A stretch of DNA of 42,883 nucleotides from contig NZ_FOYZ01000008.1 in assembly GCF_900112775.1 (NCBI RefSeq), positions 1 through 42,883 of the forward strand, in the 5' to 3' direction. The position numbers and the translations under genes are program-made. Below are positions 6,415-14,624 of this stretch, one piece after another; positions within the stretch are counted from its first letter, which is position 1, and every line of letters starts with the position of its first letter. Below the pieces are notes generated by a model. It searched no databases. It was not told the origin of the DNA and saw nothing but the letters and a program-made list of their open reading frames with translations. This DNA comes from Anaeromicropila populeti (lineage in GTDB: Bacteria > Bacillota > Clostridia > Lachnospirales > Lachnospiraceae).

Positions 6415-7875
6415 TTAAGCAATATAAGTAAGTGGAATCCGCACTGTAAAGGTAGTGCCTTCTTGTTCCTTACTATATACCTTAATTGCTCCTCTATGCA
6501 TAAGAACTGCATTTCGGGTAATAGACAATCCAAGACCTGTACCGCCGGTCTCTCTGGAACGGGCCTTGTCCACACGATAAAAACGTTCAAAAATACTGTC
6601 TTGTGCATCCTCTGGAATGCCAACTCCAGAATCTGCAACCTTTAAGTAAAAAAACTTATGATCTGCATTTAAAGTAACATGAACCCAGCCATCCTCATAA
6701 TTATATTTGATTGCATTTTCAATTAAATTATTAATTGCCAGTGAAATTTTTACTTCATCCACCTCTGCAATTACAGGACGGAAAGTCTCAAATACCAGCT
6801 CAATATTTCTCTTATCAGCAATAGGCTGGAGTCTTTTCAAAATTTGTTCCACCAGGCCATTAATATTTACACTGGAAATGTTCATCTCACCAGACTTTTT
6901 ATCCATTTTAACAAGTGACAGCAAATCATTAATAATTTTATTTTCCCGTTCAATTTCTTCTGTAATGTCCACAAGAAATTCTTTGTAAAGTTCACCAGGA
7001 ACATCCTCCTGAGACAAAAGAGAATCTGCCAGAACCTTAATGGATGTAATCGGTGTCTTTAATTCATGGGATACATTCGAAACAAACTCCTGCCTGGAAT
7101 CCTCCAGCTTCTGAAGGCGGTTCAGCATATGGTTAAAGGACGCCGAAATATTTTCCATTTCCAGAAAGCCTTTAATAGAAACCTTTTCCTCCATATATCC
7201 ATTGGTCCACCTATCTATAGACGCTGTCACCTGTTTCAATGGTTTCACTAGAAAAGCCGAGTAAAACGCTGCAAACATAATCACTACAATTCCCAGTACC
7301 ACTAAAAAGGTAGTTGCTTTTTGATTCATATTTACATAAATTTCATGAATGTTTTTAATTGAAAAGCTCATAATAATGGCACCAAGCTTCTCTTTTGTTG
7401 TAGAATTCATAACGGGAATGGTAAGCTCAATATAGTGATTTTTATTGTCGATGTACTGACTCTCCGTTCCCCTTAAACCTTTTATAGCTTCTTCTGAAAT
7501 CAGCGTCTTTGTCTCTTCCACACCAAAAGTATCCTTCATTACATGTAGATTGCTGTCTACAATCAGAATCCTGCCGTTATAAATTTCCGCCACCTGCTCA
7601 ATTTCACTAATAACACTTGTAAAATCCGACTGCTCTGCATTTATAATATAATTAGAAGAAACCAGTAAGTTAGCTATCATATTGCCATGCTGGGACAATT
7701 CGGTTACTCTCTGCTTCATTGCCTGGGTTTCATAAGATGAAATAATCAGTCTGGAGAAAACAAGCATTGGCAAAGTCCCTAAAAATATACAAACCACCAG
7801 TAATTGCAGGCGCATACTCTGTAAAATTACAAAACGCTGCTTAAGTTTCTTAAAAATTGTACTCACCGCCTTCAT
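6415..7875 (-). CDS. Membrane sensor histidine kinase (PhoR/WalK-like, HAMP, no PAS)
   Basis: About 486 residues. Helix 1 at about 25-46 and helix 2 at about 189-212 bracket an extracytoplasmic sensor of about 140 residues. HAMP follows (about 213-266), then HisKA with SNVSHELKTPITSIK (phospho-His about 272) and an HATPase domain with INNLIENAIKYN, DSGVGIPED and ETGGTGLGLSI. Any PAS domain, as in classical WalK, is absent. The open frame begins with GTG 7881; ATG 7875 is the first ATG, and neither has a strong ribosome site. It pairs with the response regulator 40 bases upstream and is followed closely by the GerMN lipoprotein. The signal is unknown. Confidence 0.92.
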   Translation of the reverse strand: MKAVSTIFKKLKQRFVILQSMRLQLLVVCIFLGTLPMLVFSRLIISSYETQAMKQRVTELSQHGNMIANLLVSSNYIINAEQSDFTSVISEIEQVAEIYNGRILIVDSNLHVMKDTFGVEETKTLISEEAIKGLRGTESQYIDNKNHYIELTIPVMNSTTKEKLGAIIMSFSIKNIHEIYVNMNQKATTFLVVLGIVVIMFAAFYSAFLVKPLKQVTASIDRWTNGYMEEKVSIKGFLEMENISASFNHMLNRLQKLEDSRQEFVSNVSHELKTPITSIKVLADSLLSQEDVPGELYKEFLVDITEEIERENKIINDLLSLVKMDKKSGEMNISSVNINGLVEQILKRLQPIADKRNIELVFETFRPVIAEVDEVKISLAINNLIENAIKYNYEDGWVHVTLNADHKFFYLKVADSGVGIPEDAQDSIFERFYRVDKARSRETGGTGLGLSITRNAVLMHRGAIKVYSKEQEGTTFTVRIPLTYIA

Positions 7876-7920
7876 TTCCACTGGAAAAAAGAAGTTCCGG
7901 AGAACTTCTTCAATATAAAA

Positions 7921-8613
7921 CTAATTCTGAAAAAAGTAGCCAACTCCCCACTTTGTATGTATATAAAGAGGATCACTTGGATTTTCTTCTATTTTCTCTC
8001 GCAGACGTCTTATATGAACATCAACTGTCCTTACATCACCAGGATAATCATATCCCCACACTGTATTTAACAGGCTTTCTCTGCTGTAAACCTTATTTGG
8101 ATTGAAAATCAGCAATTCCAGTAAATCAAACTCTTTTGCTGTTAGGTTTACCTCTTTGCTGGAGATATAAACTCTGCGGCTTTCACAATCTACCTTCAAC
8201 TCTTTAAAGCTGACTATTTTGGAAGAATCCTCTCTCTCTGTTTTCACAGTTCCGCTTCTTCTGATAATTGCCTTAATTCTTGCCTTTACCTCCAGAATAT
8301 TAAAAGGCTTTGTAATATAATCATCTGCACCATATTCTAATCCTAATATTTTATCCATATCATCACCCTTTGCAGTCAGCATGATAATTGGAATATTAGA
8401 AAATTCACGGATTTGCTGGCAAACCTCAAATCCATTCATTTTAGGAAGCATGACATCCAGCAGAACCACGTCATATTCCTTCTTTTTTACTGCCTCCAGT
8501 GCTTCCTCTCCATCATAAGCACAATCAACCTCCATGTCATCTTGTTCTAAGCTAAAGCGGATTCCCTTTACTATAAGCTTCTCATCGTCAACTACCAGCA
8601 CTTTCTTCTCCAA
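7921..8613 (-). CDS. OmpR/WalR-like response regulator
   Basis: About 230 residues. Receiver domain: VLVVDDEK, phosphoacceptor Asp in VVLLDVMLPKMNG (about residue 53), conserved Thr in MLTAKGDD and Lys in YITKPF. A winged-helix DNA-binding domain follows (LTAKEFDLLELL, TVWGYDYPGDVRTVDVHIRR, GVGYFFQN), closely like WalR/YycF. Start: GTG 8622 has no ribosome site, whereas TTG 8613 sits eight bases after GAGG in GAGGTGAAGGA, so 8613 is preferred. It lies a few bases after the comEA stop, so it is co-transcribed with the competence genes. Targets cannot be told from the sequence. Confidence 0.92.
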   Translation of the reverse strand: MEKKVLVVDDEKLIVKGIRFSLEQDDMEVDCAYDGEEALEAVKKKEYDVVLLDVMLPKMNGFEVCQQIREFSNIPIIMLTAKGDDMDKILGLEYGADDYITKPFNILEVKARIKAIIRRSGTVKTEREDSSKIVSFKELKVDCESRRVYISSKEVNLTAKEFDLLELLIFNPNKVYSRESLLNTVWGYDYPGDVRTVDVHIRRLREKIEENPSDPLYIHTKWGVGYFFQN

Positions 8614-8629
8614 ATCCTTCACCTCGTTA

Positions 8630-9295
8630 CTAAATCGTAATCAAATCTTTTATCTTGTTAAACACGCCTTCCTTGATACCTTCAATTTCCATTAGTTCTT
8701 CTATTTTTTGAAATCCATTATGTTCTGCCCGGTAACTTAATATGCTTTCAGCTTTGGCTTCTCCAATTCCTGGTAAGGTCATAAGTAACTCCGCATCTGC
8801 CGTATTCAGATTCACTAAACCATCCTGTTCTACATCCAGTACAGTCCCTTGGGACAGATTACCTGCCTCCATCTGTTCCGTTTCTTGACGGGAAGGAACA
8901 TAAATTTTCTCTCCATCCTTCACGACTTGAGCCAGATTTAAATAATCACATGCTGCATCCTTGGTAAAACCACCAGCATCTTCAATCACTTTCTCCAGCC
9001 TGGTTCCTTCTGCAAAAGAGTAAACCCCAGGCCGTAATACTTCACCACATATGTGACAATAATATGTGCTTAACTCGTTCAATGTACTGCTTTCTTTGGG
9101 TTGATTTGTTTCTACCGCCAGAACTGCATCAGAAGTATTCACATTCTCCGAATTTGATTCCTCAAGATCCAACGTCCACTGTTCTTCATTTTGGATTTTG
9201 TCTGCATTTTTTAGAAATTGATATCCGATATTTAATATGCATATGCACAATGCACCTACAATCAATAGTATTCCTTTGTTTCTGAATTTATCCAA
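8630..9295 (-). CDS. comEA: ComEA-type DNA receptor (SLBB plus helix-hairpin-helix)
   Basis: 221 residues. One N-terminal membrane helix (GILLIVGALCICILNIGY) anchors the protein outside the cell. A linker to about residue 75 leads to an SLBB domain (YCHICGEVLRPGVYSF to KIYVPSRQ, about 77-137). The C-terminal (HhH)2 DNA-binding domain reads VNLNTADAELLMTLPGIGEA and IEELMEIEGIKEGVFNKI. ComEA binds incoming double-stranded DNA and passes it to the ComEC channel. The start is TTG 9295 with a strong GGAAGGGAG ribosome site. It is first gene of the operon that ends in comEC. Confidence 0.92.
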   Translation of the reverse strand: MDKFRNKGILLIVGALCICILNIGYQFLKNADKIQNEEQWTLDLEESNSENVNTSDAVLAVETNQPKESSTLNELSTYYCHICGEVLRPGVYSFAEGTRLEKVIEDAGGFTKDAACDYLNLAQVVKDGEKIYVPSRQETEQMEAGNLSQGTVLDVEQDGLVNLNTADAELLMTLPGIGEAKAESILSYRAEHNGFQKIEELMEIEGIKEGVFNKIKDLITI

Positions 9296-9347
9296 GATAT
9301 CTCCCTTCCAAACCCTCTATGTCAGGAAATAAATGAGATATATCTTT

Positions 9348-9376
9348 ATTCTACATAAATAAATGTTGTAATACAA
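9348..9376 (-). promoter_or_regulatory. Promoter of the comEA-to-comEC operon
   Basis: Minus strand TTGTAT, 17-base spacer, TAGAAT, about 55 bases before the comEA start. It is the only good promoter seen before the five-gene run, whose intergenic gaps are all short (about 10-75 bases). Confidence 0.6.
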
Positions 9377-9434
9377 TAGCAAAATAATTTTTTTGATAAA
9401 TTTATAAGTATTTCACAAAAAATATTTTTTTCTT

Positions 9435-9872
9435 TTAAGTTTCCCACTTAAAAAGTATAATCCCAGCAATTGTAATGGCTAACCCTATTATTTTTTTCCA
9501 TTCAAAATCTGCCTTTTCTGCTCCAAACCAGCCCAATAGCTCAATGATATATGCAATTGCCAGCTGTGCCGTTACAATTAACATAACAGCCCTTGCAGGT
9601 CCCAGGCTTTCCATACTCTGAATAACGGTGTACGTAATAAAGGCTCCAATCACACCTCCTAGCAGCATATATTTCCCGTCTATTTTGAAAAGATCTGTAA
9701 AATTACTCTCTCTGCCTGTAATAAACCATGCTGCTACACATACCATAAGCGCTGAAAGCTGTACAAATCCAGCTGCTATCCATACACTAGTCTGTTTCGT
9801 TACTCCTGTGTTAAATACGCCCTGAATACTCATCAAAGCTCCTGAAAGCAATGCAATAAAAATACCCCACAT
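9435..9872 (-). CDS. YdcZ/DUF606-family small transporter
   Basis: 145 residues with about five membrane helices: MWGIFIALLSGALMSIQGV, WIAAGFVQLSALMVCVAAWF, YMLLGGVIGAFITYTVI, ARAVMLIVTAQLAIAYIIEL and IIGLAITIAGIILF. The glycine-rich start with GALMSIQGVFNT is typical of DUF606 (YdcZ) proteins of the drug/metabolite transporter superfamily, which are half-size and often act as pairs. The substrate is unknown. It follows argD by about 75 bases but is separated by a hairpin that contains its own start codon. Confidence 0.85.
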   Translation of the reverse strand: MWGIFIALLSGALMSIQGVFNTGVTKQTSVWIAAGFVQLSALMVCVAAWFITGRESNFTDLFKIDGKYMLLGGVIGAFITYTVIQSMESLGPARAVMLIVTAQLAIAYIIELLGWFGAEKADFEWKKIIGLAITIAGIILFKWET

Positions 9873-9915
9873 CTGAAATACCTCCTGTTTTTGATAGTAT
9901 TTCGCAGATGTGGGG
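9865..9915 (-). terminator. Terminator-like hairpin overlapping the ydcZ start codon
   Basis: Arms 9865-9881 (CCCCACATCTGAAATAC) and 9897-9915 pair over 17 bp with a two-base bulge. Read on the minus strand, the 3' arm is followed by TATTTTTATT. The 15-base loop holds the ydcZ ribosome site (AGGAGG), and the 3' arm contains the ydcZ start (ATGTGGGG). So one structure can end arg transcription and also mask or expose ydcZ initiation. Confidence 0.65.
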
Positions 9916-9947
9916 GAAATATGCAGATTATGAATACTTGTCTTTTC

Positions 9948-11135
9948 CTAAATGGATGCCTTCAGCTTATCAATCATTTCATCCACATGTTCCTTTGTAA
10001 TTACCAGCGGTGGAACAAAACGGATAATGTTGGTACCTGCTGATACCAGAATCAGACCATTCTCTAACGCTTTCTTTACCACTTCACTGACCGGCTTATT
10101 AAATTCCAGCCCCTGCATTAGACCTTTTCCACGGCGTTCCACAATACAATCATATTGTTCTGTCAGTTCCTCTAATTTTTGTTCCAGATATGGAGCAATT
10201 TCCTTCACATGTTCCAAAACCTTTTCCTGCTCAAACAAATCAAAAACAATATTTACAGCACTGGCTGCCAACGGATTGCCTCCATAGGTAGTGCCATGAT
10301 CTCCTGGCACCATGGCATCCCCAACCCTCTTGGATGCCACAACAGCGCCAACTGGTATTCCACAGCCTAATGCTTTTGCACAAGTCACCACATCTGGTTT
10401 GATTTCACACCCTTCATAAGCAAACATCGTTCCAGTTCTTCCCATTCCGCACTGAATTTCATCACATATCATAACCAAATCCTGCTCATCACATAATTGA
10501 CGGATACCTTGTAAAAATTCCTTATCCGCTGGATAAATGCCACCTTCACCTTGTACTGTTTCCACAATAATGGCACAGGTATTGTCATTTACTTTTTCCT
10601 TCACACTATCCAGATTATTGAAATCAGCGTATACAACGCCGCCAATAAGCGGCTTAAATGGCTCCTGGTATTTCTGATTTCCCGTTACCGTCAAAGCCCC
10701 CAGACTCCTTCCATGAAAGGAATGATTCATTGAAATAATCTCTGTCTGCTTCTCTGGATTTTTAAGATAAGCATATTTACGTGCTATCTTAATTGCACCT
10801 TCGATAGCTTCCGTTCCACTGTTTGTAAAGAACACCTGATCAAGTCCTGTAGCTTCTGCAAGTTTCTTGGATGCCTCTGCCAATGGCACATGATAAAACA
10901 AATTTGAGGTATGAATCAATTTATCAATCTGTTCCTTAATTGCCTGGTTAAACTCTTGCTTTTGATACCCAAATGCAAAGACTGCAATTCCCGCCCCAAA
11001 ATCCAGATATTTTTTACCGGAAACATCATATAGATAGACACCTTCTCCCTTATCCAATACAATTTGATGGCGGTTATAGGTATGCAGTAAATGGTCTTCT
11101 GCTGTCTGAATTAATTCCTTTTCCATATCTTCCAT
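9948..11135 (-). CDS. argD: Acetylornithine aminotransferase
   Basis: 395 residues, the usual length. This PLP enzyme converts N-acetylglutamate semialdehyde to N-acetylornithine, step four of arginine synthesis, in the cytoplasm. Class III aminotransferase motifs are present: YLDFGAGIAVFAFGYQ near the N-terminus, NSGTEAIEGAIKIAR, the cofactor Asp in VMICDEIQCGMGRTG, the Schiff-base Lys in CAKALGCGIPVGA (about residue 254) and DHGTTYGGNPLAASA. The start ATG has AGGAGGG. It is the fourth gene of argCJBD, 14 bases after argB. Confidence 0.95.
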   Translation of the reverse strand: MEDMEKELIQTAEDHLLHTYNRHQIVLDKGEGVYLYDVSGKKYLDFGAGIAVFAFGYQKQEFNQAIKEQIDKLIHTSNLFYHVPLAEASKKLAEATGLDQVFFTNSGTEAIEGAIKIARKYAYLKNPEKQTEIISMNHSFHGRSLGALTVTGNQKYQEPFKPLIGGVVYADFNNLDSVKEKVNDNTCAIIVETVQGEGGIYPADKEFLQGIRQLCDEQDLVMICDEIQCGMGRTGTMFAYEGCEIKPDVVTCAKALGCGIPVGAVVASKRVGDAMVPGDHGTTYGGNPLAASAVNIVFDLFEQEKVLEHVKEIAPYLEQKLEELTEQYDCIVERRGKGLMQGLEFNKPVSEVVKKALENGLILVSAGTNIIRFVPPLVITKEHVDEMIDKLKASI

Positions 11136-11149
11136 TGAAAATTTCCCTC

Positions 11150-12052
11150 CTACTCACTTTCGTGTGGGTACAATGTTTTCTTATCATCAATAATAGCTGT
11201 GCCAATACCTTTTTTTGTAAAAAACTCAAGCAATAAGCAATGATCCCGTCTTCCATCCAATATATGCACTCTGCTGACGCCATTTTCTACTGCATCTATA
11301 CAATTTTTGATTTTAGGAAGCATACCGCCTCCAATATAGCCATCATCAATTAATGACCTTGCCTCATCTAATGTTAATACCGAAATTAATGTACTTTTAT
11401 CAGCTGGATCCTTGCACACTCCCTCTATATCCGTCAAAAAAGCTAATTTTTCTGCGCCTATTGCTGTAGCAACTGCACATGCTGCATCATCTGCATTAAT
11501 ATTATAGGATTGATAATCATAGCCAAGTCCAATTGGTGCAATAACAGGAATGAAATCATTATCTAGAAGTGTATCGATTAAACTGGCATCTACCTCTTTA
11601 ATATCACCTACAAAGCCGATATCCTCACCTGCTACAAGCTTTTTATTTACTTTAAGAGTTCCTCCGTCTTTACCACTAATTCCTACTGCCTTTACCCCAA
11701 GCTGCTCAATCATCTGAACTAAATTTTTGTTGACACGGTTTAATACCATTTCTGCAATTTCCATTGTTTCGTCATCCGTAACACGAAGTCCCTGCACAAA
11801 CTTTGCTTCCTTACCAACTACATTCAGCCACTTGCTGATTTCTTTTCCGCCGCCATGAACAATAATTGGCTTCATACCAACTAATTTTAACAGAGCAACA
11901 TCCTTAATAACGCTTTCTTCCAGTTTCTTATCTAACATGGCACTTCCGCCATATTTAACTACAACCTTTTTATTATTAAAATCACGAATATAAGGTAACG
12001 CTTCAATTAAAGTCTCTGCCTTTAGAAGAATTTCCTTCATATAATTTTCCAT
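11150..12052 (-). CDS. argB: Acetylglutamate kinase
   Basis: 300 residues. Phosphorylates N-acetylglutamate. Amino-acid-kinase motifs are [12 protein letters not shown] at the N-terminus, [14 protein letters not shown], the substrate segment [35 protein letters not shown] and a C-terminal [18 protein letters not shown]. Enzymes with this hexamer-type extended N-terminal region ([14 protein letters not shown]) are usually feedback-inhibited by arginine. The start has GGAGG. It sits between argJ (44-base gap) and argD. Confidence 0.95.
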   Translation of the reverse strand: MENYMKEILLKAETLIEALPYIRDFNNKKVVVKYGGSAMLDKKLEESVIKDVALLKLVGMKPIIVHGGGKEISKWLNVVGKEAKFVQGLRVTDDETMEIAEMVLNRVNKNLVQMIEQLGVKAVGISGKDGGTLKVNKKLVAGEDIGFVGDIKEVDASLIDTLLDNDFIPVIAPIGLGYDYQSYNINADDAACAVATAIGAEKLAFLTDIEGVCKDPADKSTLISVLTLDEARSLIDDGYIGGGMLPKIKNCIDAVENGVSRVHILDGRRDHCLLLEFFTKKGIGTAIIDDKKTLYPHESE

Positions 12053-12096
12053 TCCTTTATCCTCCAGTTTCCTGTTACATTAACAATAATCTGCTC

Positions 12097-13320
12097 CTAA
12101 GAACGATAATCTCCATTTATTTTCACATAATCATAAGTCAAATCACAGCCCCATGCGGTAGCTTGGCAGGCTCCAGCTTTCATGTCAGCAATGGCAGTAA
12201 CGGTCTTTCCTGATAAAATTTCTGTTGCCAAATCCTCACTATAGTCTGTTGCCATACCATTTTCCACAAGCTTCAGCTTACCTGCCTCACTCTCAATATA
12301 TAAATCCACCAGATCAGGATTAAATTCAATTCCTGCATATCCCATGGCACAAAAAATTCTGCCCCAATTTGCATCATTTCCAAATACAGCTGATTTTACA
12401 AGATTAGAAGTAATCACTGATTTACTAAGTACCTTTGCCTGTTCCACAGATTCTGCATGAATCACCTGCATCTCCAAAAGCTTGGTACATCCTTCTCCAT
12501 CTGCTGCCATCTGCTTTGCAAGCTCTCGGGAAACGAAGGTAAGCGCTTCTACAAACTTTTTATAATTTTCATCCTCCACCGTAATAAGATTATTTCCTGC
12601 TTTTTGATTCGCCAGTATTACATAGGTATCGTTAGTGGAAGTATCTCTATCTACTGAAATCATGTTAAATGTATCTTCCACTACCTCACTCATTGCTTTT
12701 TGCAGTAATTCCTTTGTAATGGCAATATCCGTTGCTGCTACACACAGCATAGTTGCCATATTAGGATGAATCATGCCTGAGCCTTTTGTCATGGCACCAA
12801 TGGAAACTGTTTTTCCTTCTATTTCAAACTCTACTGCACATTCCTTCCGGTAAGTATCCGTCGTCATAATTGCTTCTGCCGCTAATGCACCTGCTTCTAC
12901 TGTATCTGACAGTGCCTCTGCTAACATTTTCGCACCTTTTGTCACCTTTTCAACTGGTAACAGCTGACCGATTACTCCTGTTGAAGCGGTTAAAACTGCT
13001 TCTTTATCTATTTTCAAGCCTTCTGCTGCGGCAGCTGCCATTGCTTCATCTGCCTCTTTGCCAGGCTCTCCCGTACATGCATTAGCATTACCTGCATTCA
13101 AAATAACTGCCTGAACCGTTTCATTATTCTTTACAATTTTAATGTCTCTTTGCACAGGTGCTGCCTTTACCACATTTGTTGTAAACACTCCTGCAACTGT
13201 TGCTGGTACCTCACTAAAAATCAGTGCCATATCAGTTTTTCCATTCTTCTTCACCCCTGCTGCTACACCTGCTGCCTGAAAACCCTTTGGAATCGTAACG
13301 CCTCCATTTATCTGTTTCAT
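12097..13320 (-). CDS. argJ: Glutamate N-acetyltransferase / ornithine acetyltransferase
   Basis: 407 residues, full length for ArgJ. It recycles the acetyl group from acetylornithine to glutamate and in many bacteria also makes acetylglutamate from acetyl-CoA. The autocleavage site is visible in KGSGMIHPNMATMLC, with the nucleophilic Thr at about residue 189. N-terminal ITIPKGFQAAGVAAGVKKNG-type sequence (here GGVTIPKGFQAAGVAAGVKK) and C-terminal WGCDLTYDYVKING match the family. Ribosome site AGGGAGG. It is second in the argCJBD operon. Confidence 0.95.
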   Translation of the reverse strand: MKQINGGVTIPKGFQAAGVAAGVKKNGKTDMALIFSEVPATVAGVFTTNVVKAAPVQRDIKIVKNNETVQAVILNAGNANACTGEPGKEADEAMAAAAAEGLKIDKEAVLTASTGVIGQLLPVEKVTKGAKMLAEALSDTVEAGALAAEAIMTTDTYRKECAVEFEIEGKTVSIGAMTKGSGMIHPNMATMLCVAATDIAITKELLQKAMSEVVEDTFNMISVDRDTSTNDTYVILANQKAGNNLITVEDENYKKFVEALTFVSRELAKQMAADGEGCTKLLEMQVIHAESVEQAKVLSKSVITSNLVKSAVFGNDANWGRIFCAMGYAGIEFNPDLVDLYIESEAGKLKLVENGMATDYSEDLATEILSGKTVTAIADMKAGACQATAWGCDLTYDYVKINGDYRS

Positions 13321-13377
13321 AGGAAAACCTCCCTTTCTTTTCTCAAAATACTGTCTCGCTTTTCTGTCATTAAAATT

Positions 13378-14418
13378 TTATGGAAACATTGGAACTAACT
13401 GTAGTCCTGTATTTTCAGGCAATCCAAACAAAATGTTCATATTCTGCACTGCCTGGCCAGCTGCACCCTTTACTACATTATCCAGGGCACCCAGCATAAC
13501 AATCCTGTTTGTTCTAGTATCAATTTTAAAATTAATATCCACAAAATTGCTTCCTTTTACCCATCTTGTTTCTGGCATAGCATCTTTATCCAGAACCCGC
13601 ACAAAATACTCCTCTTTATAATATTTATCATAAATGCTTTTTACTTCTTCATAGGAAACTTTCTTTTGAAGTGTTGCATATGCGGTTGCCAGTATCCCTC
13701 TGTTCATAGGCACTAAATGAGGCGTAAAATTAATGATTACCTCTTTTCCACTGGCATATGAAAGCTGTTCTTCTATCTCTGGTGTATGCCTATGAGTGGA
13801 TATTCCATAAGCCTTTATACTTTCATTTACTTCACAATATAAATTACCCACCTTTGTTCCACGCCCTGCACCAGATACTCCAGATTTAGCATCCACAATT
13901 AAGGACTCCATCTGAATCAGACCTTCTTTTGCCAACGGATATATGGTTAAAATAGAACAGGTCGTATAGCATCCTGGATTGGCAATCAACCTTGCTCCTT
14001 TAATGTCTTCCCTGTTAATTTCACACAATCCGTACACTGCTTCTTCTATATATTGAGGTGACTTGTGTTCAATCCCATACCACTCCTCATAGATTTTCAC
14101 ATCTTTAATGCGGAAGTCAGCACTTAAATCAATTATTTTTACTTTCGATAAAATCTTATCATTTACCAGTGAAGCACATAAGCCCTGAGGTGTTGCAGTA
14201 AAGATAACATCCACCTTTTCCGCTAGTTCCTCCATGTTATCATCCAGACAAGTTTGATCCACCAGCTGAAACATATTCCCGTACACCTCTGCATACTTTT
14301 TATCTATATAACTTCTGGAACCGTACCATTCAATAGAAACTTCTTTGTGCTGAAGTAATAAACGCACCAGCTCCTGTCCTGCATATCCTGTTGATCCGAT
14401 AATACCCGCTTTAATCAT
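13378..14418 (-). CDS. argC: N-acetyl-gamma-glutamyl-phosphate reductase
   Basis: 346 residues. NADPH-dependent reduction of acetylglutamyl phosphate to the semialdehyde. The nucleotide-binding loop is GIIGSTGYAGQELVRLLLQH, the catalytic Cys is in ANPGCYTTCSILTIYPL (about residue 150) and the typical GVSGAGRGTKV and HRHTPEIEEQL motifs follow. Ribosome site AGGAGG. It is the first gene of argCJBD; its promoter and that of argG share a 206-base divergent spacer. Confidence 0.96.
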   Translation of the reverse strand: MIKAGIIGSTGYAGQELVRLLLQHKEVSIEWYGSRSYIDKKYAEVYGNMFQLVDQTCLDDNMEELAEKVDVIFTATPQGLCASLVNDKILSKVKIIDLSADFRIKDVKIYEEWYGIEHKSPQYIEEAVYGLCEINREDIKGARLIANPGCYTTCSILTIYPLAKEGLIQMESLIVDAKSGVSGAGRGTKVGNLYCEVNESIKAYGISTHRHTPEIEEQLSYASGKEVIINFTPHLVPMNRGILATAYATLQKKVSYEEVKSIYDKYYKEEYFVRVLDKDAMPETRWVKGSNFVDINFKIDTRTNRIVMLGALDNVVKGAAGQAVQNMNILFGLPENTGLQLVPMFP

Positions 14419-14453
14419 ATCAATTCCTCCTGACGTTCTGTAAATTGTTAATA

Positions 14454-14482
14454 ATTATACATCAACAATGTATTTTATGCAA
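14454..14482 (-). promoter_or_regulatory. argC operon promoter with possible ArgR-like site
   Basis: Minus strand TTGCAT, 17-base spacer, TATAAT, about 36 bases before argC. The -35 region TGCATAAAATACA resembles half of the AT-rich ARG box bound by ArgR/AhrC, a plausible arginine-repression site. Promoter well supported, operator weak. Confidence 0.6.
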
Positions 14483-14538
14483 CCTCTTTTTTAAATAGTT
14501 TTCCTATATACACGCTAAAAAATTCTTTGAAATAGGAC

Positions 14539-14567
14539 TTGAATAATCATAAGGTTTGTTGTATATT
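14539..14567 (+). promoter_or_regulatory. argG promoter
   Basis: TTGAAT, 17-base spacer, TATATT, ending about 58 bases before the argG start. TTGAATAATCATAA over the -35 resembles one ARG-box half site. The surrounding 14419-14624 spacer shows no riboswitch or T-box core. Confidence 0.5.
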
Positions 14568-14624
14568 TATAATCATAAATTAGGATAATAATTCTGATAC
14601 TATTTGAATGGAGGTCTATTAATT

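Noticed and set aside
6399-6638. 80-residue N-terminal extension of the GerMN lipoprotein
   Set aside because: It overlaps the kinase C-terminus in another frame; the ATG at 6398 has AAGGAGG and starts a proper lipoprotein signal.
14604-14624. Earlier argG start
   Set aside because: This ATG overlaps the GGAGG site that serves the ATG at 14625, where family proteins begin.
14419-14624. T-box or riboswitch upstream of the arg genes
   Set aside because: No T-box core or other recognisable aptamer; leaders are too short.
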